This document shows, piece after piece, positions 1 through 5,444 of a stretch of DNA of 8,442 nt. This DNA comes from Nitrospirota bacterium. GTDB taxonomy: Bacteria; Nitrospirota; Thermodesulfovibrionia; Thermodesulfovibrionales; SM23-35. The notes below the pieces were generated by a model that worked only from the letters and a program-made list of their open reading frames with translations, did not search any database and was not told the origin of the DNA. The position numbers and the translations under genes were made by a program. The stretch spans positions 1 through 8,442 of the forward strand of contig JAGSYM010000070.1 in NCBI GenBank assembly GCA_018262395.1. The letters are read 5' to 3'. How positions within the stretch are numbered: position 1 is the stretch's first letter; the number at the start of each line of letters is the position of its first letter.

Positions 1-49
1 AAAGAAAAAAGAATCCCCTCTTTTCTAAAGAGGGGTTAGGGGAGATTAC
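1..49 (+). repeat. Small G/C-tract hairpin repeat, copy 1
   Basis: Seen in sequence: a perfect 9-bp stem, CCCCTCTTT (15-23) with AAAGAGGGG (27-35), closes a 3-nt loop. A second G-tract ending in GGGGAGATTAC follows (39-49). The whole segment, including the A-rich flank at 1-11, matches the reverse complement of 995-1047 with only a few mismatches, so the two copies flank the yihY-like gene as inverted repeats. No coding content is seen. The structure resembles a REP- or MITE-like intergenic element; how it moves is unknown. Confidence 0.8.
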
Positions 50-83
50 GAAATAATAAAGATTCATATGAACAAAAAATTAA

Positions 84-108
84 GGGTTCAATTTTCAAAA
101 TTGAACCC
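84..108. repeat. Perfect 25-bp palindrome upstream of the yihY-like gene
   Basis: Seen in sequence: arms GGGTTCAATTTT (84-95) and AAAATTGAACCC (97-108) are exact reverse complements around a single central C. The palindrome lies 51 bases before the yihY-like start, in a 110-base leader that also holds a 9-bp direct repeat, GATTCATAT, at 61-69 and 127-135. It is followed by GCGG rather than a T-run, so it does not look like an intrinsic terminator in the plus direction. It could be a dyad operator, an mRNA leader hairpin, or a remnant of an unrelated small repeat. Confidence 0.6.
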
Positions 109-159
109 GCGGTAAACAACAATCCGGATTCATATATAAAGGAAAAGGCACCTGGAAAA

Positions 160-978
160 ATGAGATATCTTCACGTCTTCTCAAAGAGTTTCATAGACTT
201 CTTTAGAGACGGCGGGCTGATGCTCGCGGGATCAATATCATATTTTACTATGATGGCCCTTGTACCGTTCTGCCTCTTCCTGATCACCATTCTCGGGTAT
301 TTTCTCGGCCATTATCCGGGATTCTACGAGTTCTTTTCCACCCGGCTGATCAGTTTTTTCCCGGCCATAACCAAGGGAATCTCAAAGGAATTGGGCAAAC
401 TGATAACCTTCCAGGGAATCGGCGCCTTCAGCCTTTTACTCTACGGGGTGCTTTCTTTTCAAGTCTTCTCGTCCATAGAGAATGCATTGCATATCATTTT
501 TGAGGTGAAAAAGAAGAGATCGTTTTTCTGGTCTGTCATTCTCTCACTGCTGCTCATTACCTTTATTATCATGATGCTCTTCATTTCGTTTATTGCAACC
601 TCACTCATCCCGCTTCTCAAGACCATGAAGCAACTCTTTCCTGATTTGCAGATAGGTCTCATAACAGGGTTCATGATACGCTTCATCGTCCCGTTCCTGA
701 TGGTATTTTTCACGATTACTGTCATGTACATCTTCTTCCCGAAAACAAAAGTCAGGGTATCCTATGCGTTTATCGGAGCCTTGTATGCAACGGTATTCCT
801 TGAAGTGGCAAAGCATATTTTTACGTGGTATGTCGGAACTATTATGCAATTCGGCACTATCTATGGCCCCCTGACAGCCTTTGTTGTATTCCTTCTCTGG
901 GTGTTCTATTCTTCGTGCATCTTTTTAATCGGTGCCGAACTGGTTCACAATCTGCTCATATATAAAAAGAACTGGTGA
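160..978 (+). CDS. YihY/BrkB-family inner-membrane protein
   Basis: The 272-residue product is an integral membrane protein. Hydrophobic segments lie at about residues 20-50, 85-105, 122-150, 166-193, 200-222 and 236-267, consistent with the six-helix YihY/BrkB (UPF0761) family. Family-like stretches are the first-helix region around AGSISYFTMMALVPF (23-37) and the C-terminal segment YGPLTAFVVFLLW...GAELVHNLL (235-266). Members of this family were once called RNase BN or serum-resistance factor BrkB; no enzymatic activity is firmly established and a transport role is only suspected. Length is near the usual 270-300. A purine-rich tract (AAGGAAAAGG, about 139-148) precedes the ATG, a somewhat long spacing. 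The gene stands alone: hairpin repeats lie on both sides, and it converges with the PII gene. Function in this organism is unknown; the family call is firm. Confidence 0.9.
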   Translation: MRYLHVFSKSFIDFFRDGGLMLAGSISYFTMMALVPFCLFLITILGYFLGHYPGFYEFFSTRLISFFPAITKGISKELGKLITFQGIGAFSLLLYGVLSFQVFSSIENALHIIFEVKKKRSFFWSVILSLLLITFIIMMLFISFIATSLIPLLKTMKQLFPDLQIGLITGFMIRFIVPFLMVFFTITVMYIFFPKTKVRVSYAFIGALYATVFLEVAKHIFTWYVGTIMQFGTIYGPLTAFVVFLLWVFYSSCIFLIGAELVHNLLIYKKNW

Positions 979-994
979 TATACAACGCTCAATT

Positions 995-1047
995 TTTAGT
1001 AATCTCCCCTAACCCCTCTTTAAAAAAGAGGGGAATCTTTCTTCTTT
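995..1047 (-). repeat. Small G/C-tract hairpin repeat, copy 2 (inverted); possible terminator of the yihY-like gene
   Basis: Seen in sequence: TTTAGTAATC (995-1004), a C-tract, then a perfect 9-bp stem CCCCTCTTT (1013-1021) with AAAGAGGGG (1025-1033) around an AAA loop. It is the reverse complement of copy 1. On the plus strand the stem is followed by AATCTTTCTTCTTT, which is pyrimidine-rich, so the element may also act as an intrinsic terminator 35 bases after the yihY-like stop codon. The terminator role is inference; the repeat relationship is directly visible. Confidence 0.8.
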
Positions 1048-1060
1048 CATTTCATTAATA

Positions 1061-1102
1061 AGTCCCCCTTTTCTAAAGGGGGACAGAGGGGGATTACTAA
1101 AC
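1061..1102 (+). repeat. Small G/C-tract hairpin repeat, copy 3
   Basis: Seen in sequence: a perfect 10-bp stem GTCCCCCTTT (1062-1071) with AAAGGGGGAC (1075-1084) around TCT, then a second G-tract and the terminus GGATTACTAAAC (1091-1102). It differs from copies 1 and 2 in stem sequence (CCCCCTTT rather than CCCCTCTTT). It is nearly identical to the reverse complement of copy 5 (5208-5248), including the TTTAGTAATC end. Confidence 0.8.
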
Positions 1103-1110
1103 ATCATGTT

Positions 1111-1134
1111 CATTTTGCAAGCTCGTGCAAAATG
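1111..1134 (-). terminator. Hairpin downstream of the PII gene, candidate terminator
   Basis: Seen in sequence: CATTTTGCA (1111-1119) and TGCAAAATG (1126-1134) form a perfect 9-bp stem with a 6-nt loop, beginning 6 bases beyond the PII stop codon in its direction of transcription. The outer bases can extend the stem by about four pairs across a bulge. There is no strong U-run after it on the minus strand, so termination would be weak or need other factors. Confidence 0.5.
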
Positions 1135-1139
1135 ACATC

Positions 1140-1478
1140 TTACAATGCATCTTCTCCATGTTCTCCTGTCCGTATCCTCACAACATCCTTAAGGTCATAG
1201 ATAAATATCTTTCCGTCACCAATCTCCCCGGTGTGCGCAGACTCCTGTATGATCTTTACAACCTCCTCAAGCTTCCCGTCCGGGACTGCTATCTCAAGCT
1301 TTAATTTCGGGATAAACCTGACCTCAAAGCTTGACCCCCTGTAAATTTCGATATGTCCCTTCTGCCTGCCAAAACCCTTCACCTCAGTTAAGGTCATTCC
1401 CTGAATCCCTGCCTGTGAAAGCGCGTCTTTCACCGCATCCAGCCTGAAATGTTTGATAACCGCCACCACCATTTTCAT
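1140..1478 (-). CDS. glnB: PII nitrogen regulatory protein (GlnB/GlnK family) with Phe at position 51
   Basis: A 112-residue PII protein of standard length. PII trimers sense 2-oxoglutarate and ATP/ADP in the cytoplasm and bind targets such as GlnE, ammonium channels and kinases. Visible family features are the T-loop VKGFGRQKGH (33-42), with R38 and Q39; K58; and the C-terminal signature TGEIGDGKIF (83-92), with T83, G87, D88, K90, then R101 and R103. Numbering is collinear with E. coli GlnB, so it is clear that residue 51, the uridylylated Tyr, is Phe here (codon 1326-1328, minus strand), while Y46 is kept and position 43 is Ile. The start is supported by a strong Shine-Dalgarno, GGAGG (1486-1490), seven bases upstream; Met3 is too far away. 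It is transcribed divergently from glnE across a 74-base gap, and no ammonium channel gene is nearby. GlnB and GlnK cannot be told apart by sequence alone. Confidence 0.96.
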   Translation of the reverse strand: MKMVVAVIKHFRLDAVKDALSQAGIQGMTLTEVKGFGRQKGHIEIYRGSSFEVRFIPKLKLEIAVPDGKLEEVVKIIQESAHTGEIGDGKIFIYDLKDVVRIRTGEHGEDAL

Positions 1479-1530
1479 ACTCTCACCTCCTGCCTCATAC
1501 TATCGGATAAAAGGACGATATCACCTCGTC

Positions 1531-1539
1531 TGTTATACT
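1531..1539 (+). promoter_or_regulatory. Candidate extended -10 promoter for glnE, implying a near-leaderless mRNA
   Basis: Seen in sequence: TG-T-TATACT (1531-1539) fits an extended -10 element, with no convincing -35 at 17 bases upstream. Transcription would begin near 1546-1547, only about six bases before the glnE ATG. The overlapping minus-strand TATAAC (1537-1532) could be a -10 for the divergent PII gene. The hexamer ACTATC occurs three times in this gap (1499-1504, 1537-1542, 1545-1550). No sigma-54 -24/-12 motif was seen. The promoter assignment is inference. Confidence 0.4.
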
Positions 1540-1552
1540 ATCAAACTATCCC

Positions 1553-4390
1553 ATGAATATACATAATTTGATGAGAGAAGCCTGCTCTGCAACCCCTGAC
1601 CCTGCACGGGCCTTCAAAAATCTTGAGCGGCTGTTCCACGAAGCACCTGAATTCATTGAGGCACATGTGGACTGGATGGAAAACATCGCAGGATTGTTTG
1701 CCCATAGTCAGTTTCTCTCGGACTATTGCATAAGGAATCCGTCACGACTAACAGATGCCATAAAAAACCGTCACCTCCCTGTTGATAAACAACAGATCCT
1801 TTCCGAAGCTTTAGAGGGGTATAACGCATTCCGTGAAGAAACCCGCACCCCTCTCTTCAAACAGCACGCTATGAAACTCCTGCGTGATATGAAGAAATTC
1901 TCCCTCCTTAGAATAACCATGAGAGATATTTCAGGAATTACCGACCTGCAGGAGTGCATGTCCGAACTGAGCATCCTGTCAGAAGCGATTCTTGAACTTG
2001 CGCTCGAGATGTCATCCATGCTGATGAGGCGAAAGTTTGGTCTGTTGAGACAGAACATGTTCTCTGTCATCGGTATGGGAAAACTGGGCGGCAGTGAGCT
2101 CAATTACAGTTCAGACGTGGATATAATCACGGTATATATGAATGATGAGGTGACTTCGTCGGGAATACTCAACCCTTTCGGTATTCGACAGAATAAGATT
2201 TCTTCTCACGAATATTGCTCCATGCTTACCGAAATCCTGTCCGGACTGGTGCAGACTGCAACCGAAGACGGAATCGCTTACAGAGTAGATTTGCGTCTGA
2301 GACCGAACGGGCAGAAGGGGGCTACTTCTCTCTCTCTTGATGCGTACCGGTCATACTATGAAGCATGGGGGAAAACGTGGGAGCGTATTGCCCTGATACG
2401 CGCAAGACCCGTGGCAGGAGATGCAGCGCTCGGTGAATCATTCATGCGCACCATAGAGCCTTTTGTATGGAGGCGATCGATTGATTATAACGATATTGAT
2501 GAAATCAGGGAACTCAAGAAAAAGATTGATACCATCTTCGATATCAACGACATCAAGCGAGGCTATGGAGGCATCAGGGAGATCGAGTTCTTTGTTCAGA
2601 CCTTTCAGCTCCTTTACGGCGGGGAGCGAAAAGATATCAGGACGGGATTCCTGGTGTGTGTCCTTGAGAAGCTGAGGGAAGAAGGCTTTTTATCCATGGA
2701 GGATGTGAAGACCCTCTCAGGGAGTTATTTTTTCCTGAGAAGGCTTGAGCACCTGCTCCAGATGAAGGACGACCTTCAGACATATTCCCTGCCGTCCGAT
2801 TCTGAAGAACTGAGGATACTTGCGCGGAAAATGCAGTTTATCCACGAAAAGGATTTTCTCACTGAGCTGAAAGTCAAGAGGCTCATGGTGAGAGATATGT
2901 ATAATTCGCTGCTTGGCGGAACAGACACAACTCAGGAGATTCTCCTATCCGTCATGGATGACCTTCCTGACGATGCAATCCTTGACTATCTTGGCTTCAA
3001 GCATTTCAAGAACGCTTCGTCTTCACTGAAAAAGATGCGTGCGCTCCAGGAGCAGATATCGACACGCAAGACCCTGAGGGAGAGGACCCTTCTGAGAAAG
3101 GTGATCCCCTCCTTTCTCGAACAGATCATGCGTTCTGGAAAACGAGACACGGCCCTCGGTATGCTTGTTTCATTCATCGACAGAATTGGAAACCATGAAT
3201 CATACATTGACCTTCTAATGCAGAGGACCGATACCAGGGAGGTTATCGCAGGCATCTTCTCCGTGAGCACATACCTTTCACGCCTGCTCCTCAGTCTCGA
3301 AAACCTTGAAGGTATCTTTGAATACCCTGACATACGACTGAATCTCCGGGCCTTCCGGGAGCGCCTTACGGTAACCCTCACCCGGTCTGCTGACCCCCTC
3401 AATACCATAAGGGAATTCAAGGCTATCGAAGAATTGAAATCCGGTATGCTCTTCCTGAAGGGTTTTTTCGATGTCTTCTCGTTTACGCACACATTGAGTA
3501 TGCTTGCGGATACCATCATCAGGGCAATCGTCAGCTATTTACATGCAGGAAAGGGTTTTGCCGTCGTAGGACTCGGCGGGTATGGAGCACGGGACCTGAA
3601 CATAGGCTCTGATCTTGATCTCCTTTTCATCAGCTCGGGGGACGGCATCCTATTATCTCAAGGGTTGTCCTCTGCCCCTAAGACTGTTGCGGAAGAGCTG
3701 ATCAGATTTCTTGCGGAGTATACAGCAAAAGGTTTTGCATACAGGATTGATATGCGCCTGAGGCCTGACGGCTCACGCGGAATCCTCGTGAATGATATAG
3801 AAGGATACAGAGCCTATTACCTCTCCTCTGCTCAGCCATGGGAAATACAGTCACTCCTCAGGGCCCGGCCTGTTGCCGGAGATATGAATCTGCTCAGGGC
3901 ATTCCAGCGTCTCAGAAAACAGGTTATCCTGCAGAGAGGACATGAAATCAAAGGTTCCGGGATACAGAAAATGAGAAAGAGAATTATCTCTGAGGTCTCC
4001 AGAGAATCCTCAGGATATGACATAAAAAACGGCCCGGGCGGGATCAAGGAAATAGAATACCTCATCCAATACCTTCAGTTGAAACATGCCGCGGGCAGAC
4101 CCGATCTGATAGTCCATGACACAATGAATGCCTTTAAAAGACTTGCAAAATATGCTATTCTTGACGGGAAAAGCGTAGACTTCCTCCTCCAATCACAGAG
4201 ATTCTTGAAATCAGTGGACACCCTGCTGAGATTCAATGAAGAGGATGTTGTAAAGGCCGATTCTGAGCTGCCTGATGTTATCAGCGGGTTCCTTCAGATA
4301 ACATCAACCGATATGTTCCTGAAAAAGATAGAGGCAACGAGGCAGAAGGTATCTGAAATTGCACATACATATTATGAAGAAGGTGAGTAA
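1553..4390 (+). CDS. glnE: Bifunctional glutamine synthetase adenylyltransferase / adenylyl-removing enzyme
   Basis: The 945-residue product matches the length of E. coli GlnE (946). GlnE adds AMP to, or phosphorolytically removes it from, a Tyr of glutamine synthetase under PII and glutamine control. The two homologous halves are visible. The N-terminal adenylyl-removing half has GMGKLGGSELNYSSDVD (174-190), YRVDLRLRP (243-251), RARPVAGD and GYGGIREIEFF (337-347). The C-terminal adenylylating half has GLGGYGARDLNIGSDLDL (673-690), YRIDMRLRP (730-738), RARPVAGD and GPGGIKEIEY (827-836). Both halves keep the Asp-x-Asp metal site (D188/D190 and D687/D689). The C-terminal motif is GGYGA where the classical one is GKLGG. 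The ATG lacks a Shine-Dalgarno, and no alternative upstream start exists before an in-frame stop at 1508, so the message may be leaderless. The usual partner GlnD is not in the window. The neighbouring synthetase lacks the canonical adenylylation loop, so the true substrate may lie elsewhere. Confidence 0.96.
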   Translation: MNIHNLMREACSATPDPARAFKNLERLFHEAPEFIEAHVDWMENIAGLFAHSQFLSDYCIRNPSRLTDAIKNRHLPVDKQQILSEALEGYNAFREETRTPLFKQHAMKLLRDMKKFSLLRITMRDISGITDLQECMSELSILSEAILELALEMSSMLMRRKFGLLRQNMFSVIGMGKLGGSELNYSSDVDIITVYMNDEVTSSGILNPFGIRQNKISSHEYCSMLTEILSGLVQTATEDGIAYRVDLRLRPNGQKGATSLSLDAYRSYYEAWGKTWERIALIRARPVAGDAALGESFMRTIEPFVWRRSIDYNDIDEIRELKKKIDTIFDINDIKRGYGGIREIEFFVQTFQLLYGGERKDIRTGFLVCVLEKLREEGFLSMEDVKTLSGSYFFLRRLEHLLQMKDDLQTYSLPSDSEELRILARKMQFIHEKDFLTELKVKRLMVRDMYNSLLGGTDTTQEILLSVMDDLPDDAILDYLGFKHFKNASSSLKKMRALQEQISTRKTLRERTLLRKVIPSFLEQIMRSGKRDTALGMLVSFIDRIGNHESYIDLLMQRTDTREVIAGIFSVSTYLSRLLLSLENLEGIFEYPDIRLNLRAFRERLTVTLTRSADPLNTIREFKAIEELKSGMLFLKGFFDVFSFTHTLSMLADTIIRAIVSYLHAGKGFAVVGLGGYGARDLNIGSDLDLLFISSGDGILLSQGLSSAPKTVAEELIRFLAEYTAKGFAYRIDMRLRPDGSRGILVNDIEGYRAYYLSSAQPWEIQSLLRARPVAGDMNLLRAFQRLRKQVILQRGHEIKGSGIQKMRKRIISEVSRESSGYDIKNGPGGIKEIEYLIQYLQLKHAAGRPDLIVHDTMNAFKRLAKYAILDGKSVDFLLQSQRFLKSVDTLLRFNEEDVVKADSELPDVISGFLQITSTDMFLKKIEATRQKVSEIAHTYYEEGE

Positions 4391-4395
4391 ACACA

Positions 4396-4495
4396 TAACT
4401 CCCCCTTCTTAACCCCTCCCGTCCTCCCCTTAAGGTGAGGGGAGGTGAAGGTGGGGTTATGAATGAAGGGGTTAAGAGGGGGTTGGGGGGCGTTA
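4396..4495. repeat. Large composite nested inverted repeat between glnE and the amidotransferase gene
   Basis: Seen in sequence: an inner stem CCTCCCCT (4423-4430) with AGGGGAGG (4438-4445), and an outer stem CTTAACCCCT (4408-4417) with AGGGGTTAAG (4467-4476), extended by CCCCC (4401-4405) against GGGGG (4478-4482) with one base offset and by TAAC (4396-4399) against GTTA (4492-4495). AACCCC (4411-4416) could alternatively pair with GGGGTT (4453-4458). It uses the same C-tract/G-tract style as the smaller repeats but is longer and differently arranged. It fills nearly all of the 114-base gap, so a glnE-amidotransferase transcript would carry it. Confidence 0.75.
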
Positions 4496-4504
4496 TTAAA
4501 TACA

Positions 4505-5200
4505 ATGGCAGTCTTAATCTTAAAAAACATACAGACTGAAGGCCCCGGGACAATAGAGGAATTTCTCAGGAATGAAGAGATCCCTTTTCATACCGTTGAA
4601 CTGGGGCTTGGACAAATACCACCTCACCTGGAATCATTCAATACCCTGGTGATACTGGGGGGACCCATGGGGGTATATGACATGGAAACCTATCCCCATC
4701 TGATGATCGGCTCACGTATCATCAGGGAAGCGATTAACAGGGATTTAAAAATTCTCGGAATCTGTCTCGGTTCCCAGATGCTTGCCCATTGTCTCGGCGC
4801 AGAGGTCTATCCGGGACCCGAGAAAGAGATCGGATGGTATCATATTGATCTGACAGGAGAGGGGTTAAAAGACCCTTGTATGAGAAATTTGGCGATTCAT
4901 CCGGAGGTTGGGGATTTCTGGAGAAAGTTCAGAGTGTTCCACTGGCACGGTGATACGTTCGAACTCCCACCGGGTGCGATCCTGCTGGCACGTTCTGCAC
5001 GTTACAAAAACCAGGCATTCAGGTTTGGGAACACTATGTACGGACTCCAGTTTCACGTAGAGGTCACAAAGGACATGATCATGCAATGGCTTGAGGGAAT
5101 GTCTGATGTGAAGAAGATTGTTGAGGAAACCGGGAGGATATATGAAGAATATACAGGAAGGGCAAGAAATTTCTATAAAACCTTTTTCCGGAAAAGATAA
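4505..5200 (+). CDS. Class I glutamine amidotransferase (GMP synthase-like, stand-alone)
   Basis: A 231-residue stand-alone class I glutamine amidotransferase, the type that hydrolyses glutamine and delivers ammonia. The nucleophile elbow is GICLGSQ with Cys87, and the catalytic His/Glu sit in QFHVEV as H184 and E186, so the triad is complete. The GGPMGVYD segment fits the oxyanion region. It resembles the GMP synthase amidotransferase-like group (COG0518/YfeJ type), but there is no ATP-pyrophosphatase domain, so it is not GuaA itself; the acceptor is unknown. An upstream in-frame ATG at 4463 lies inside the composite repeat and would add 14 Gly/Leu-rich residues; the start at 4505 (MAVLILKNIQTEGPG) fits the family N-terminus. 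No clear Shine-Dalgarno precedes it: the only G-tract (4485-4490) belongs to the repeat and is 14 bases away. It lies between glnE and glnA on the same strand, consistent with a glutamine-related role. Confidence 0.9.
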   Translation: MAVLILKNIQTEGPGTIEEFLRNEEIPFHTVELGLGQIPPHLESFNTLVILGGPMGVYDMETYPHLMIGSRIIREAINRDLKILGICLGSQMLAHCLGAEVYPGPEKEIGWYHIDLTGEGLKDPCMRNLAIHPEVGDFWRKFRVFHWHGDTFELPPGAILLARSARYKNQAFRFGNTMYGLQFHVEVTKDMIMQWLEGMSDVKKIVEETGRIYEEYTGRARNFYKTFFRKR

Positions 5201-5207
5201 ATATTAT

Positions 5208-5248
5208 GTTTAGTAATCCCCCTTCATCCCCCTTTAGAAAAGGGGGAC
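5208..5248 (-). repeat. Small G/C-tract hairpin repeat, copy 5 (inverted)
   Basis: Seen in sequence: GTTTAGTAATCC (5208-5219), a C-tract, then a 9-bp stem TCCCCCTTT (5227-5235) with AAAGGGGGA (5239-5247) around AGA. It is nearly the exact reverse complement of copy 3 at 1061-1102, so this pair flanks PII-glnE-amidotransferase in inverted orientation. It begins 7 bases after the amidotransferase stop codon and may serve as its transcript-end hairpin, though no T-run follows. Confidence 0.8.
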
Positions 5249-5333
5249 GTAAAATTGTGAATTTTAGGAATGGGGGACGTAAAATCGCAACGGCATTTTA
5301 TAGAATGATGGAGCAACACAATGCTTTTATAGA
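5242..5333 (+). promoter_or_regulatory. Iterated dyads and direct repeats in the glnA upstream region
   Basis: Seen in sequence: the 14-mer GGGGGACGTAAAAT occurs at 5242-5255 and again at 5272-5285, 30 bases apart. Each copy begins a dyad: TAAAATT (5250-5256) with AATTTTA (5260-5266), and TAAAAT (5280-5285) with ATTTTA (5295-5300). TTTTATAGA occurs at 5296-5304 and 5325-5333. The first 14-mer overlaps the end of hairpin copy 5, so the second may be a partial duplication of that element. Regularly spaced dyads upstream of glnA could also be operator sites; no named regulator motif is recognised, and no sigma-54 promoter was seen. Confidence 0.4.
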
Positions 5334-5349
5334 GATACGCAGAAAGATA

Positions 5350-5387
5350 GTCCCCCTCTTTTTTAAAGAGGGGACAGGGGAGATTAC
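5350..5387 (+). repeat. Small G/C-tract hairpin repeat, copy 6, in the glnA leader
   Basis: Seen in sequence: a 9-bp stem CCCCTCTTT (5353-5361) with AAAGAGGGG (5365-5373) around TTT, then a second G-tract and GGGGAGATTAC. It has the same stem and orientation as copy 1 at 1-49. It lies 57 bases before the glnA start codon, so it would fall in the 5' leader of any glnA transcript starting upstream of it. Confidence 0.8.
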
Positions 5388-5444
5388 CAATGAATAAATC
5401 ATCCTTGCTGCCAAAAAAGGATAAAAATTAACAGGAGAGAAAAG

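Noticed and set aside
1479..1552. Sigma-54 promoter for the PII or glnE gene
   Set aside because: No TGGCAC-N5-TTGC-like motif is present on either strand of the gap.
2986..3519. A 177-codon minus-strand open frame inside glnE
   Set aside because: It is Arg/Ser-rich, antisense to strongly conserved GlnE sequence, and has no recognisable domain; a shadow frame.
4463..4504. Upstream in-frame start for the amidotransferase (adds MKGLRGGWGALLNT)
   Set aside because: These codons lie inside the outer arm of the composite repeat, have no family counterpart, and the family N-terminus begins at the ATG at 4505.
1..5387. CRISPR array or tandem repeat array
   Set aside because: The repeats are scattered, in both orientations and separated by genes, with no regular spacers.
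5206..5397. A 63-codon open frame between the amidotransferase and glnA
   Set aside because: It consists almost wholly of the hairpin repeats and their linker, with repeated residues reflecting the repeats; no ribosome site and no recognisable protein.
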